A stretch of DNA of 43,552 nt from Promethearchaeota archaeon (lineage in GTDB: Archaea > Asgardarchaeota > Lokiarchaeia > Sigyniarchaeales > Sigyniarchaeaceae), in NCBI GenBank assembly GCA_016932935.1, contig JAFGBX010000218.1, forward strand, positions 1-43,552, given 5' to 3'. This document shows positions 1-9,045 of this stretch, piece by piece; positions within the stretch are counted from its first letter, which is position 1; each line of letters opens with the position of its first letter. The notes under the pieces are model-generated. The model searched no databases. It was not told the DNA's origin and was given only the letters and a program-made list of their open reading frames with translations. Made by a program: the position numbers and the translations under genes.

Positions 1-1
1 C

Positions 2-484
2 ACGATCAAGATGCAAGAGGAGCAAGGCTGGTTCTTCCGCGAGAAGCTCGTCTGGTACAAGCCGAACGCGGGGAACTACACGAACATACGCGACCGGTTC
101 GCCCACGCTTACGAGTACGTCCTCCACTTCACGAAAAGCCAGCAATACCACGCGAACATGGACGCCATCACGGACCAGGAGACCGGCAAGCTCCAGCGGG
201 ACGTGCTGTCCATACCCATCGAGCGATCCAAGTCCGAGCACTCGGCCACGTTCCCGAGGGCACTCGTCGAGCTGCTCGTCGACTTCGCGTGCCCGCCCGG
301 CGGCCTCGTGCTCGACCCGTTCTGCGGCACCGGTACCACGCTCGTCGTGGCCAAGGCCATGAAGCGCCGGTACGTCGGCATCGAGTTGTCCGAGGCATAC
401 CACGCGGAGGCGGTCAGGCGCGTCGCGTCGGCCGAGGCGCGCCAGGGACGCGGGAGGCCGGGGAGCCTCCTCGACTGGACGTGA
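2..484 (+). CDS. DNA (N4-cytosine/N6-adenine) methyltransferase, C-terminal part, truncated by window edge
   Basis: Open frame runs in from the window start; contains VWYKPNAGNYTNIRDRFAHAYEYVLHFTK and the SAM-binding motif LVLDPFCGTGTTLVVAKAMKRRYVGIEL near the C-terminus, typical of beta-class DNA methylases. Confidence 0.88.
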   Translation, partial: TIKMQEEQGWFFREKLVWYKPNAGNYTNIRDRFAHAYEYVLHFTKSQQYHANMDAITDQETGKLQRDVLSIPIERSKSEHSATFPRALVELLVDFACPPGGLVLDPFCGTGTTLVVAKAMKRRYVGIELSEAYHAEAVRRVASAEARQGRGRPGSLLDWT

Positions 485-611
485 GCACGGGCATGGCCCC
501 GCCCCGGCCATCTCGCGGATAAGCCCGGCGGCGGGATCGCATATGGCCGGACGCGGGCATGTTTATAACATGGCGCCGCGCGATCTGCTCGCGACCCACT
601 TGGTGTCGACC

Positions 612-1631
612 ATGCCCCTCCCAGAATCGAGCTACACGGACATCGCCCCTGGCTTGCGCATCTGCCGGGTGCTGAACGGCATGTGGCAGGTCTCGGGGGC
701 ACACGGCCGCATCGACCCCGCGAGCGCCCTCCCCGCGATGCTACGCCACCACGACGCGGGCTTCACGACGTGGGATCTCGCCGACCACTACGGCCCCGCG
801 GAGGATTTCATCGGCGCGTTCCGGGTCATGTTGGCGAAGGTGCGCGGCCAAGAGGCACTGGACAGGGTCCAGGCGCTCACGAAGTGGGTGCCCCGCCCCG
901 GCCCGATGCCGCCCTCTGTCGTGGAGAAAGCCATCGACACCTCGCTCCGCCGCATGCGGGTCGACACCCTCGACATGTTGCAGTTCCATTGGTGGGACTA
1001 CGACGACCCGTCCTACCTGGAGGCGCTGAACCACTTGAAAGCGCTCATCGAACGCAAGAAGATAAAGCATCTTGCCCTCACGAACTTTGACACGGAGCAC
1101 GTCGAGCGGATCCTCGACCATAGCGTGCCCGTCGTGTCGAACCAGGTGCAGTACTCGATCGTCGACCAGCGCCCGGCCGAGAGGATGGCCCCGCTACTCG
1201 CCAGGCGGGGCATGCACGTCCTCGCCTACGGCACGCTCTGCGGGGGCCTGCTGTCGGAGCGGTACCTCGGCCGGCCCGAGCCGTCCTACGCCGACCTCGA
1301 CACGGCAAGCTTGCAGAAGTACAAACGCATGGTCGGCGCGTGGGGCGGCTGGAATCTCCTCCAGGAGCTGCTGGCCGCGCTCGACGAGATCGCACAAAAG
1401 CACGGGACGAGCATCGCCAACGTGGCGACTCGCTACGTTCTCGACCAGCAAGCCGTAGCCGGCGTCATCGTTGGCGTGCGGTTGGGTGTGAACGACCATT
1501 TTCAGGACAACGCGAGAGTCTTCTCCTTTTCGCTGGATGGCGACGACATCTCACGGATCGAGGAGGTCACCGCGAAGTCGAACGACTTGCTCCGGATCAT
1601 CGGGGATTGCGGGGACGAGTATCGTCGCTAG
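612..1631 (+). CDS. Aldo/keto reductase family protein
   Basis: GMWQVSG, TWDLADHYGPAEDFIG, LALTNFDTEHVERILDHSVPVVSNQVQYS motifs. ORF opens at 543, but a TATA-like TTTATAA at 562-568 favours ATG 612. Confidence 0.85.
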   Translation: MPLPESSYTDIAPGLRICRVLNGMWQVSGAHGRIDPASALPAMLRHHDAGFTTWDLADHYGPAEDFIGAFRVMLAKVRGQEALDRVQALTKWVPRPGPMPPSVVEKAIDTSLRRMRVDTLDMLQFHWWDYDDPSYLEALNHLKALIERKKIKHLALTNFDTEHVERILDHSVPVVSNQVQYSIVDQRPAERMAPLLARRGMHVLAYGTLCGGLLSERYLGRPEPSYADLDTASLQKYKRMVGAWGGWNLLQELLAALDEIAQKHGTSIANVATRYVLDQQAVAGVIVGVRLGVNDHFQDNARVFSFSLDGDDISRIEEVTAKSNDLLRIIGDCGDEYRR

Positions 1632-1689
1632 GTGCTCCCGCAACAGCCTATTTTTTCTACCGTGCCTTGTGGATCCCAAGGTCTGTCTG

Positions 1690-2622
1690 ATGAAACAACT
1701 ACTCGGCCTCCGCGGGATCGTCACGGTTCTCAACACGCCGTTCACGGCGAGCGACGAGATCGACGTCGACGCGTTGCAGCGCAACGTGCAAGGAGCCATC
1801 GATGCGGGCGTGGCCGGCTTCCTCGTGCCGGCCATGGCGTCGGAGGTCGACAAGCTCACCGATGCGGAGCGGGGCGCCATGATCGCGGCGACGCTCGACG
1901 TGGCGAGGGGCAAGGTGGCCGTGATCGGCGGCGCGTCGGCGCAGACAGCCGAGGCGAGGGCGCGTTACGCGAAGGCGATCGTCGACGCGGGCTGCGATGG
2001 CGTGCTCGCTAGCATTCCATATCAAGACGACTCCCAATACACGAGGGATGTAAAGGCGTTGGCCAAGCTCGACCCGCCCTTCATCATGCTGCAAGACTGG
2101 GCGACGGCCGGTAGTGGGTTGCCCGTCCCGCTGGTTTCCCGGCTCTTCGAGGAGGTCGACGCGTTCAAGGCACTGAAGATCGAGGTTCCCACCGCGGGTA
2201 CCAAGTACACGCAGGTCTACGGCGCCACGGGCGGCCGGCTGCACTTGTCCGGGGGCTGGGCGGTGATGCAGATGATCGAGGGGCTCGACCGGGGGCTGCA
2301 CGCGTTCATGCCGACGGGGCTCCATTGGACGTACACCCGCATCTTCAAGCTGTACCAGGCGGGGAGGCGGGCCGAGGCACGAGCACTGTTCAACAAGATC
2401 CTGCCCGTGCTCGCGTTCTCGAACCAGCACCTCGACGTGTCGATCCACTTCTTCAAGCGGCTGCTGCACGAGCAAGGGATCTACCCGACGATCCGGGTTC
2501 GCGAGCCGATCATGCCCTTCGACGCGGTCCACGAGAGGATCTCGGCGGAGCTCGTGAACCACGCCATCCTCGTCGAGCTTGAAGCGAAGGGGGCGTCGAA
2601 ATCGCGAAGTGGTGAGCCGTGA
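1690..2622 (+). CDS. Dihydrodipicolinate synthase / N-acetylneuraminate lyase family (DapA-like class I aldolase)
   Basis: GIVTVLNTPFTASDEIDVDALQRNVQGAIDAGVAGFLVPAMASEVDKLTDAER; candidate Schiff-base Lys in FKALKIEVP. ATG at 1690. Confidence 0.85.
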   Translation: MKQLLGLRGIVTVLNTPFTASDEIDVDALQRNVQGAIDAGVAGFLVPAMASEVDKLTDAERGAMIAATLDVARGKVAVIGGASAQTAEARARYAKAIVDAGCDGVLASIPYQDDSQYTRDVKALAKLDPPFIMLQDWATAGSGLPVPLVSRLFEEVDAFKALKIEVPTAGTKYTQVYGATGGRLHLSGGWAVMQMIEGLDRGLHAFMPTGLHWTYTRIFKLYQAGRRAEARALFNKILPVLAFSNQHLDVSIHFFKRLLHEQGIYPTIRVREPIMPFDAVHERISAELVNHAILVELEAKGASKSRSGEP

Positions 2623-3419
2623 CGGCCCACAATGCCGGCGATGGCATCCAGTGCATCTACCTGGACTTCGACGGCGTCCTCTCGCCCGCGATGCCGGGGG
2701 ACGCCCTTGACTTGGACCTCCTCCACCTCGTGCGCGACCTCAATCAGAGGTCGAGGGCCGGTGGGGCCGCGCCCTTCGTGGCCATCAACTCCGGCCGCCC
2801 GGAGTCATTCATCGAGGCGCACACGCAAGCGTTCGATATCAAGGAGTATTGTGTCTTCGAGAACGGCGCGGGCATCTTCCGGTTCCCCTCGAACGCCATC
2901 GAGATGCACCTCGACCCGCGCATCCCCGCGTCCATCCACGACGACTTCCTGTCCATGGCCAAGCTCGTCAAGGAGGCCTTCGGCCTTTTTCGGCAGCCGA
3001 ACAAGGAATACAACCTCACCTACCTGTTCCCGGAGAACGACGAGCGCATCGAAGCGGTCGCCCGGTACCTCGAGGGCCACTGCAAGGCCCAGCAGATGCC
3101 CTATTACGTCGATCACGGCATCAATTTCATCAACGTGATCGTGGCCGGCACGGACAAGGGTACCGGCTTGCAACTGGCGGCTGCGAGAGGTGGCTTCGAC
3201 CTGTCGCGCGTCGCCGGGGTCGGCGACAGCGACAGCGACCTGCCCTTCCTCGAGCTGTGCGGGGTCACGGCCTGCCCGTCCAACGGGTCGCCCGGCCTGA
3301 AGGCAAGGGTGGATTACGTGTCACCGTTCCCCCATGCCAAGGGCACGATCGACATCATCACGCGGCTGCTCGACGGCCGCATCGAGCCGCGCGGCCGTCC
3401 GCCCCTGCGCCCGTCATGA
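2619..3419 (+). CDS. HAD-superfamily hydrolase (Cof/phosphatase-like)
   Basis: N-terminal YLDFDGVLSP and C-terminal GVGDSDSDLPFLELCG; GTG start overlaps upstream TGA (GTGA). Confidence 0.82.
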   Translation: MTAHNAGDGIQCIYLDFDGVLSPAMPGDALDLDLLHLVRDLNQRSRAGGAAPFVAINSGRPESFIEAHTQAFDIKEYCVFENGAGIFRFPSNAIEMHLDPRIPASIHDDFLSMAKLVKEAFGLFRQPNKEYNLTYLFPENDERIEAVARYLEGHCKAQQMPYYVDHGINFINVIVAGTDKGTGLQLAAARGGFDLSRVAGVGDSDSDLPFLELCGVTACPSNGSPGLKARVDYVSPFPHAKGTIDIITRLLDGRIEPRGRPPLRPS

Positions 3420-4427
3420 GGGGGGGAACGCCTCCTCGAGCCATCGCAGGACCCTTGCCAAGACCGCGGTCTCCTGCCCGCGGAGGCTGTGGTCGCCCTT
3501 TTCCGTGAGGAACACGCTGGACGCGGGCAGGCCGAGGTGAGAGATGATCTTCTCGGCGCTCGCCTCTGGCAGCACGAGATTGTCGTCCTTACTATGCACC
3601 AGTCGAACCTTTCGGATCGCCTCCTCCCGCGGGATCTTGTCGAAGACGTACCGGGGAGAGATTCGCTCGTTCAGGCGGCGCAGCTTGCCGAAGTCGATCA
3701 CGTTGTGCAAGACGTGCTTCGAGAACCACGGCTCGGAGAGGGGCACCTTGCCGCGCTTGGCTTCGATGAGGTCGACGAAGCTGTAGAACGCGCTCATGGG
3801 GATCACGAGCTTGACACGCGGATCCGGGAGGGCGGACACCAGCAGGGTCGCGCCCCCGAGGCTGCCGCCGATCGCGGCGATGCGACTCGTGTCGGCGTCG
3901 GGCCTGCTACACGCGTAGTCGAGCACCCGCTTGAAGTCCGGCATGATGCCCGTGGCCTCGGTGACGTACCAGTCGTCCTTGCGGGCCCGTTTGAGGCGCT
4001 TCGCGCTCTCGCCGTGCGCCCTCGCGTCGGGCACGACGACCAGGAAACCACGCATGGCCAGCGGCACCGAGAGCCAGCGGTATTTCCGCCCGTTCCCAGT
4101 CAGGCCGTGGTGGCAGATGACGACCGGGAGCAGCTTATCGTCCTGGCCGGGTGCCTTCAAGACCTTGCAAGCCATCTGCCAGCCGTCCGCCATCGCGATG
4201 TCGACCGACTCCTTGGTCAAGAACGTGTCATCCGTGAGGTTGCCCCAGTCCCCGCTGATCAACCTCACGTAAGCCACGACGAGCATCAAGCTCAGCAGCG
4301 CGAAGAGCCCGAGGGAACAAAGTAGTGCCCAAACCCCGGCAGCGTCCCAGAAGAAAAACCCGACCGCGCACGCGATCCCCTCGGCGATGGCGGCCGCCAG
4401 AAATGTCCTCACGTATGAGAAATACAT
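3414..4427 (-). CDS. Alpha/beta hydrolase with N-terminal transmembrane segments
   Basis: Hydrophobic N-terminus, then VVICHHGLTGNG, AAIGGSLGGATLL nucleophile elbow and C-terminal GDHSLRG His. Confidence 0.85.
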   Translation of the reverse strand: MYFSYVRTFLAAAIAEGIACAVGFFFWDAAGVWALLCSLGLFALLSLMLVVAYVRLISGDWGNLTDDTFLTKESVDIAMADGWQMACKVLKAPGQDDKLLPVVICHHGLTGNGRKYRWLSVPLAMRGFLVVVPDARAHGESAKRLKRARKDDWYVTEATGIMPDFKRVLDYACSRPDADTSRIAAIGGSLGGATLLVSALPDPRVKLVIPMSAFYSFVDLIEAKRGKVPLSEPWFSKHVLHNVIDFGKLRRLNERISPRYVFDKIPREEAIRKVRLVHSKDDNLVLPEASAEKIISHLGLPASSVFLTEKGDHSLRGQETAVLARVLRWLEEAFPPS

Positions 4428-4434
4428 CCGTCGT

Positions 4435-4941
4435 TCACCCTATCTGCTTCAAGAAGTCGGGCTCGTGGCCGGTCAAGAGCAAGTTGGAACTGGCCGTGGC
4501 GACCAGGTGCCCGTCGCGGTCGGCAAGCTCGGCGGTCGCGTTCACGATCGTGCGGCCCTCGCGGGCGATCCTCCCCCTGGCGATGAGCGCCTCCCCGACC
4601 TTGACCTTGCCGAGGTAGTTCACGTTCATGTCGATGCTCAACAAGAAGCCCTTGTGGCCCAGAGTCGCCGACGTCATGCCTATCACGTCGTCCAGCATGG
4701 CGCACATCATCCCCCCGTGCAACAAACCGGTGGGGTTGGCCATCTCGGGCCGAACCACGTGTTCCACGGTCACCTCGCCGCGCCCCGCGGCGACTATCTT
4801 GCCGTTGAGCCACTTCGTGAGCGGCGGGACGGGGAAGTCCTTCAGCGGCCGTCCGTTGATGGCCTGGAACAGGTCGAGGACGCGGGTTGATCGCGCGTCG
4901 ACATCTTGCTTGCTCTCGGGTTGCTTGCACGCGTCGGGCAT
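4435..4941 (-). CDS. PaaI-like hotdog-fold thioesterase
   Basis: PTGLLHGGMMCAMLDDVIGMTSATLGHKGFLLSIDMNVNYLGKVKVGEALIARGRIAREGRT is the hotdog signature. Confidence 0.85.
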   Translation of the reverse strand: MPDACKQPESKQDVDARSTRVLDLFQAINGRPLKDFPVPPLTKWLNGKIVAAGRGEVTVEHVVRPEMANPTGLLHGGMMCAMLDDVIGMTSATLGHKGFLLSIDMNVNYLGKVKVGEALIARGRIAREGRTIVNATAELADRDGHLVATASSNLLLTGHEPDFLKQIG

Positions 4942-5014
4942 GACGGTATGGAGGATCGCCCCGGGAGGAGAAAAGCCCTTCGCAAGCGGCGGCGGGCTAG
5001 GGGCAGCGCAGCGG

Positions 5015-5830
5015 TCACGGCCGGCCGGCTACCCCGACATACCTGCCGACCATGGCCGGGAAGGTGTCCCTGGCCTCGATGGCGAGGTTGTGACCGCCGG
5101 CGACGACGTCGAGGGTTGAGCCCCGTACCTTCTCGTGGATCAGCCTGGCCGCGGCCTTGAGATCCGGCCGATCCGCGTCACCGATGAACACGTGAGTTGG
5201 AGCCGTGATAGTTGCCAGTGCATCTACCTCCTCATCGTATTCCAACATGTCCTTACCCAACTCGATCGTCGCTTGTTGTTCGGGGAGCAGCGAGGTGTCA
5301 CCCCAGTGCGGGAAGAACTCGAGCCCGAGCTTGGCCTGCTCGGCCTTCTTCCGCCCGAACTCCCGCTCGAACCTCCTCGAGTAGCTGGCCAGCAAGGCCT
5401 TGAACCCGTCCACGACATCCTGGCCGGCGGTTCGCTTTAACCACGGGGCCACGAGGACCAGCCTTTCCACGGCGCTTGGGAACTTGAGCGCGTGCAAGAA
5501 CGCGACCGTGCCGCCCATGGAGTGCCCGTAGAGCGCGACCTTGGCGCCGCGCACGGGCTCGACGACCGCCACGATGACGCCCTGGAGGTCGTCGACGCAA
5601 GCCGCCAGCGTGTAGGATCCCGCCAGCCCCTTCTGCGACCAGCCGTGGCCCCGCAAGTCGTACCGCACGACGGGCAAGCCGAGCCGCCGCAAGTGGTCGA
5701 AGACCGGGCCGTTTCTATGCCGGTCGGCGGTCCAGCCGTGGATCATGACAACGGGCGTCCCCGGCTCGTCCAGGTTCTCGTGCTCGACGTAGAGGGAGAC
5801 GCCGTTGATCTCGACTGGCTCCGCTGGCAT
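5015..5830 (-). CDS. Alpha/beta hydrolase
   Basis: VVMIHGWTADRH, YDLRGHGWSQ, LYGHSMGGTVAF, GGHNLAIEA. TATA-like TTTATAGC on the minus strand about 21-28 nt upstream of the ATG. Confidence 0.88.
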   Translation of the reverse strand: MPAEPVEINGVSLYVEHENLDEPGTPVVMIHGWTADRHRNGPVFDHLRRLGLPVVRYDLRGHGWSQKGLAGSYTLAACVDDLQGVIVAVVEPVRGAKVALYGHSMGGTVAFLHALKFPSAVERLVLVAPWLKRTAGQDVVDGFKALLASYSRRFEREFGRKKAEQAKLGLEFFPHWGDTSLLPEQQATIELGKDMLEYDEEVDALATITAPTHVFIGDADRPDLKAAARLIHEKVRGSTLDVVAGGHNLAIEARDTFPAMVGRYVGVAGRP

Positions 5831-5929
5831 GCATAATGCATCTACCTAAAATGCTATAAACATCAAGGTGTCGGGTGGGAAAGGCGGGAGAAAAAGAAGG
5901 ACCCGTTGCTGCGCCGGGTGCAGGCCGCC

Positions 5930-6622
5930 TTAGAACCCGTTGTCCTTCAAATGGTCGGTGATGAAGTCCTTCACCTTGCCGGCGCCGTCGTACACCCCAA
6001 AGTGGCCCTCGCACAGGACGTCCGCGCCGAGGTCGAGCAGGGCCTTCATGCTCTTCGCCCACGCCTGGATGTCCGACTTGAACTCCTCCAGGAACGGCCC
6101 GTGGACGTCCTGGGCGAACAGCACCTTCTTCTCGCCGTCCGAGACCACCGCGGCGATGGATCCGGGCGTGTGGCCAGGCGTGTGGTAGAACGTGAACTTC
6201 GTCCCGCCGAGATCCATCTCCTCCACGGCCTTCGACAGGGCAATGTCGACGTTGACGGGCGTGTAGGTCGCGTGGTACCCCGCCGCGGCCGTAAGACCCT
6301 CGGTGCCTGGCTTGCCCTCGATGGCGGCCACGGCGGTTTGATGGGCGATGACCTTCGCGTTGGGCATTATCTTCTTGAATTGCCACGCTGCACCCGTGTG
6401 ATCGTAGTGCTCGTGGGTGAGCACGATATGGGAGATTGGCTTGTCTCCAAGCCCAGCTTCTTTGATGTTCTTCATGATCATGCCGCCGTTGGTCGTGCCC
6501 GTGTCGACCAAGCAAGTCTCCCCGCTCGCCAACCGGACAGCATACACGCAGCAGTCGTTGACCCCAGAAAGGGTTCCGGACCCGACCATGAAGATGTTTG
6601 GTGTGACTTTAGTAGGTGCCAT
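5930..6622 (-). CDS. MBL-fold metallo-hydrolase
   Basis: LTHEHYDHTGAAW metal-binding motif, FYHTPGHTPGSIA, LCEGHFGVYDG. Confidence 0.9.
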   Translation of the reverse strand: MAPTKVTPNIFMVGSGTLSGVNDCCVYAVRLASGETCLVDTGTTNGGMIMKNIKEAGLGDKPISHIVLTHEHYDHTGAAWQFKKIMPNAKVIAHQTAVAAIEGKPGTEGLTAAAGYHATYTPVNVDIALSKAVEEMDLGGTKFTFYHTPGHTPGSIAAVVSDGEKKVLFAQDVHGPFLEEFKSDIQAWAKSMKALLDLGADVLCEGHFGVYDGAGKVKDFITDHLKDNGF

Positions 6623-6707
6623 GGTTTAGACTACCCATTACAGCCGTTTTGATGACCTGGATGGTGATTGTTCCTTCGATGTACCGGCATATCAATGTTA
6701 GCCTGGC

Positions 6708-7058
6708 GTGGCGAAGGTTTTATCACGGGCGCGGGATCATGTTGACATAGCCTGGGTGTACATCGCTGTGAAAGAGCTCACCATCTCGACCGGCACGGTC
6801 GCCGAGTACCTCAAGGAGCTAGAAGCCTTCCTCGGCGATCCCTCATCGAAGCGTTGCGTCCTCACGGCGCAAGGGCGCAACATCAACACGCTCGTCGACC
6901 TGGCGCTCGTTCTGCGCGAACGGAATCCAAAACGGATCAAGATCGATGACATCTCGATCGGAACGGTCAAGGGCTTGCCTATCAAGGCGGGGGATTATCC
7001 GAAGATGTTGAGCACCATGAGGATCGTCGTGGTGAAGCACGAGCTGCTCAAGGAATGA
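6708..7058 (+). CDS. Alba-like DNA/RNA-binding protein
   Basis: VYIAVKELTISTGTVAEYLKEL...RCVLTAQGRNINTLVDLALVLRERNPKRIKIDDISIGT...STMRIVVVKHE follows the Alba pattern (ARGRAI..AVD...I.I..I.IG...STI.I...K). TATA-like TTTATCA at 6718-6724 makes GTG 6756 a plausible alternative start. Confidence 0.7.
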   Translation: MAKVLSRARDHVDIAWVYIAVKELTISTGTVAEYLKELEAFLGDPSSKRCVLTAQGRNINTLVDLALVLRERNPKRIKIDDISIGTVKGLPIKAGDYPKMLSTMRIVVVKHELLKE

Positions 7059-7125
7059 GCGTGCCCCGCGCTCGAGCCGGCTGCCCACCACATGATTCAA
7101 TACCTGGCTCGTCACCGTACCACCC

Positions 7126-9045
7126 ATGGCACTGGATCCCGTTCCCCTCGCCGATTCCAAGGTGACGGGGGGTTTTTGGAAGCCACGGCAAGATACCACG
7201 CGTGATGTCTCCATCCCCGCGACCTACGCCCAGCTCGCGGGCACGGGGCGCATCGATGCCTTCAAGCTGGCCTGGAGGCCGGGCAGGCCGGGCGTCCCGC
7301 AACCGCACGTCTTCTGGGACTCCGACGTCGCGAAGTGGGTGGAGACGGCAGCGTACTCGCTCGTCACGAAGCCGGATCCCGCGCTGGCGAGCCAGCTCGA
7401 CGCCCTCGTGGACTCGATCGTCGCCGCGCAGCAGCCGGACGGCTACCTCAACACGCACTTCACGGCCGTCGAGCCGCATATGCGGTTCAAGAACCTCCGC
7501 GACTGGCACGAGATCTACTGCTTCGGGCACCTCGCCGAGGCCGCGGTCGCGCACTTCCAGGCGACGGGCAAGCGCCACTTCCTCGACACCATGACGAGGT
7601 ACGCCGACCTCCTCGACAAGAGCTTCGGCCCCGCTTCTGAAGGCAAGATCCCCGGGTACCCGGGGCACCCAGAAGCGGAGCTGGCACTCGTGAAGATGTA
7701 CAAGGCCACGGGGGAGAAGATATACCTCGCCCTGGCCAAGTTCTTCGTGGACGAGCGCGGCCAGGCCCCGTTCTACTACGAGACCGAGGCGCAGCAGCGC
7801 GGCGAGCCGCCTCGGCCGCCCGAGCCGCTCGACCGCGTGTTCGCCAGGCGTGAGTACCACCAGGCCCACGCGCCGATCGTCGACACGGAGGAGATCGTCG
7901 GCCACGCCGTGCGCGCGCAGTACCTCTACGCAGGTGCGGCCGACGTCGCGCGGGAGGCGAACGATGCGGAGCTCCTGGCCGCCTTGCGCAAGATCTGGGA
8001 CAACGCGACGCTCAAGAAGATGTACATCACCGGCGGTATGGGTGCCCGGCCCGATGGTGAGGCGTTCGGCCGGGACTACGAGTTGCCCAACGAGACCGCC
8101 TACGCGGAGACGTGCGCGGCGATCGCCTTGTGCTTCTGGGCTCATCGCATGCTCAACATCGAGGCGGATGCCAGGTACGCCGATGTGATGGAGCGCGCCC
8201 TCTACAACGGCGTCATCAGCGGCGTCTCGCTGTCGGGAGACAAGTTCTTCTACGTGAACCCGCTCGCCGCGAACCTCCACGGCAAGCGGACGCTGGAGCG
8301 CACGACATGGTTCGGCTGCTCCTGCTGCCCGAACAACCTCACGCGCATCGAACTCTCGCTCGGCCAGTACGTCTATTCCACGTGCGAGGCCGCCGTCTAC
8401 GTGCATCTGTTCGTGGAGGGCGAGGCGAAGGCAAAGATCGGCGAGCGTTCAATCATGATCAGGCAGAAGACCGTCTACCCGTGGGAGGGCAAGGTCGTTA
8501 TCACCCTCGGCATGGAGAGGGAGACCGAGTTCGCGGTGAAGGTTCGGATGCCCGGCTGGTGCAAGTCGGTCGCCATCGGCGTGAACGGCACCGAGATGGA
8601 CGCGGCGAACGTCCCGCTCGAGAAGGGGTACATGGTGCTATCCGGCGCCTGGAACGACGGCGACGTGATCGAGCTGCTGTTCGACATGCCCGTGGAGCGC
8701 GTCCACGCGCACCCGAAGGTCGAGGCCGATTCGTGCCGGGTCACGCTGCAGCGCGGCCCCGTCGTGTACTGCTTGGAGGGGGTCGACAACGGCCCGGGCC
8801 TCGATGGCATCGTCCTGCCCCAGAAGGCGAAGCTGCTCCCCGCGTTCGAGCCGGGCCTGCTCGGCGGGGTCGTGACCCTGGCCGGCGAGGCGCTGCGGCA
8901 GGACTCGACCGGGTGGGAGGGAGCGCTCTATGCGACCCACGGGACGAGGCAGCAAAGGGTGTCGGTAAAGGCGGTTCCATACTTCGCGTGGGGGAACCGC
9001 ACACCGAGGGAAGAGATGCTCGTCTGGATCCGTGAGACGCAATGA
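7126..9045 (+). CDS. GH127-type beta-L-arabinofuranosidase (DUF1680 family)
   Basis: KVTGGFWKPRQDTTRDVSIPATYAQL, DGYLNTHFTAVEPHMRFKNLRDWHEIYCFGHLAEAAVAHF, YITGGMGARPDGEAFGRDYELPNETAYAETCAAIA, and the Cys-rich FGCSCCPNNLTR motif. No signal peptide seen. Confidence 0.92.
   Translation: MALDPVPLADSKVTGGFWKPRQDTTRDVSIPATYAQLAGTGRIDAFKLAWRPGRPGVPQPHVFWDSDVAKWVETAAYSLVTKPDPALASQLDALVDSIVAAQQPDGYLNTHFTAVEPHMRFKNLRDWHEIYCFGHLAEAAVAHFQATGKRHFLDTMTRYADLLDKSFGPASEGKIPGYPGHPEAELALVKMYKATGEKIYLALAKFFVDERGQAPFYYETEAQQRGEPPRPPEPLDRVFARREYHQAHAPIVDTEEIVGHAVRAQYLYAGAADVAREANDAELLAALRKIWDNATLKKMYITGGMGARPDGEAFGRDYELPNETAYAETCAAIALCFWAHRMLNIEADARYADVMERALYNGVISGVSLSGDKFFYVNPLAANLHGKRTLERTTWFGCSCCPNNLTRIELSLGQYVYSTCEAAVYVHLFVEGEAKAKIGERSIMIRQKTVYPWEGKVVITLGMERETEFAVKVRMPGWCKSVAIGVNGTEMDAANVPLEKGYMVLSGAWNDGDVIELLFDMPVERVHAHPKVEADSCRVTLQRGPVVYCLEGVDNGPGLDGIVLPQKAKLLPAFEPGLLGGVVTLAGEALRQDSTGWEGALYATHGTRQQRVSVKAVPYFAWGNRTPREEMLVWIRETQ

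Noticed and set aside
7048-8406. Long reverse-strand ORFs opposite real genes (e.g. 7048-8406, 8928-10271, 22739-24301, 26461-27573, 38273-39598)
   Set aside because: Antisense frames of high-GC genes with Arg/Val/His/Glu/Asp-rich translations and no domains; shadow ORFs produced by GC3 bias.
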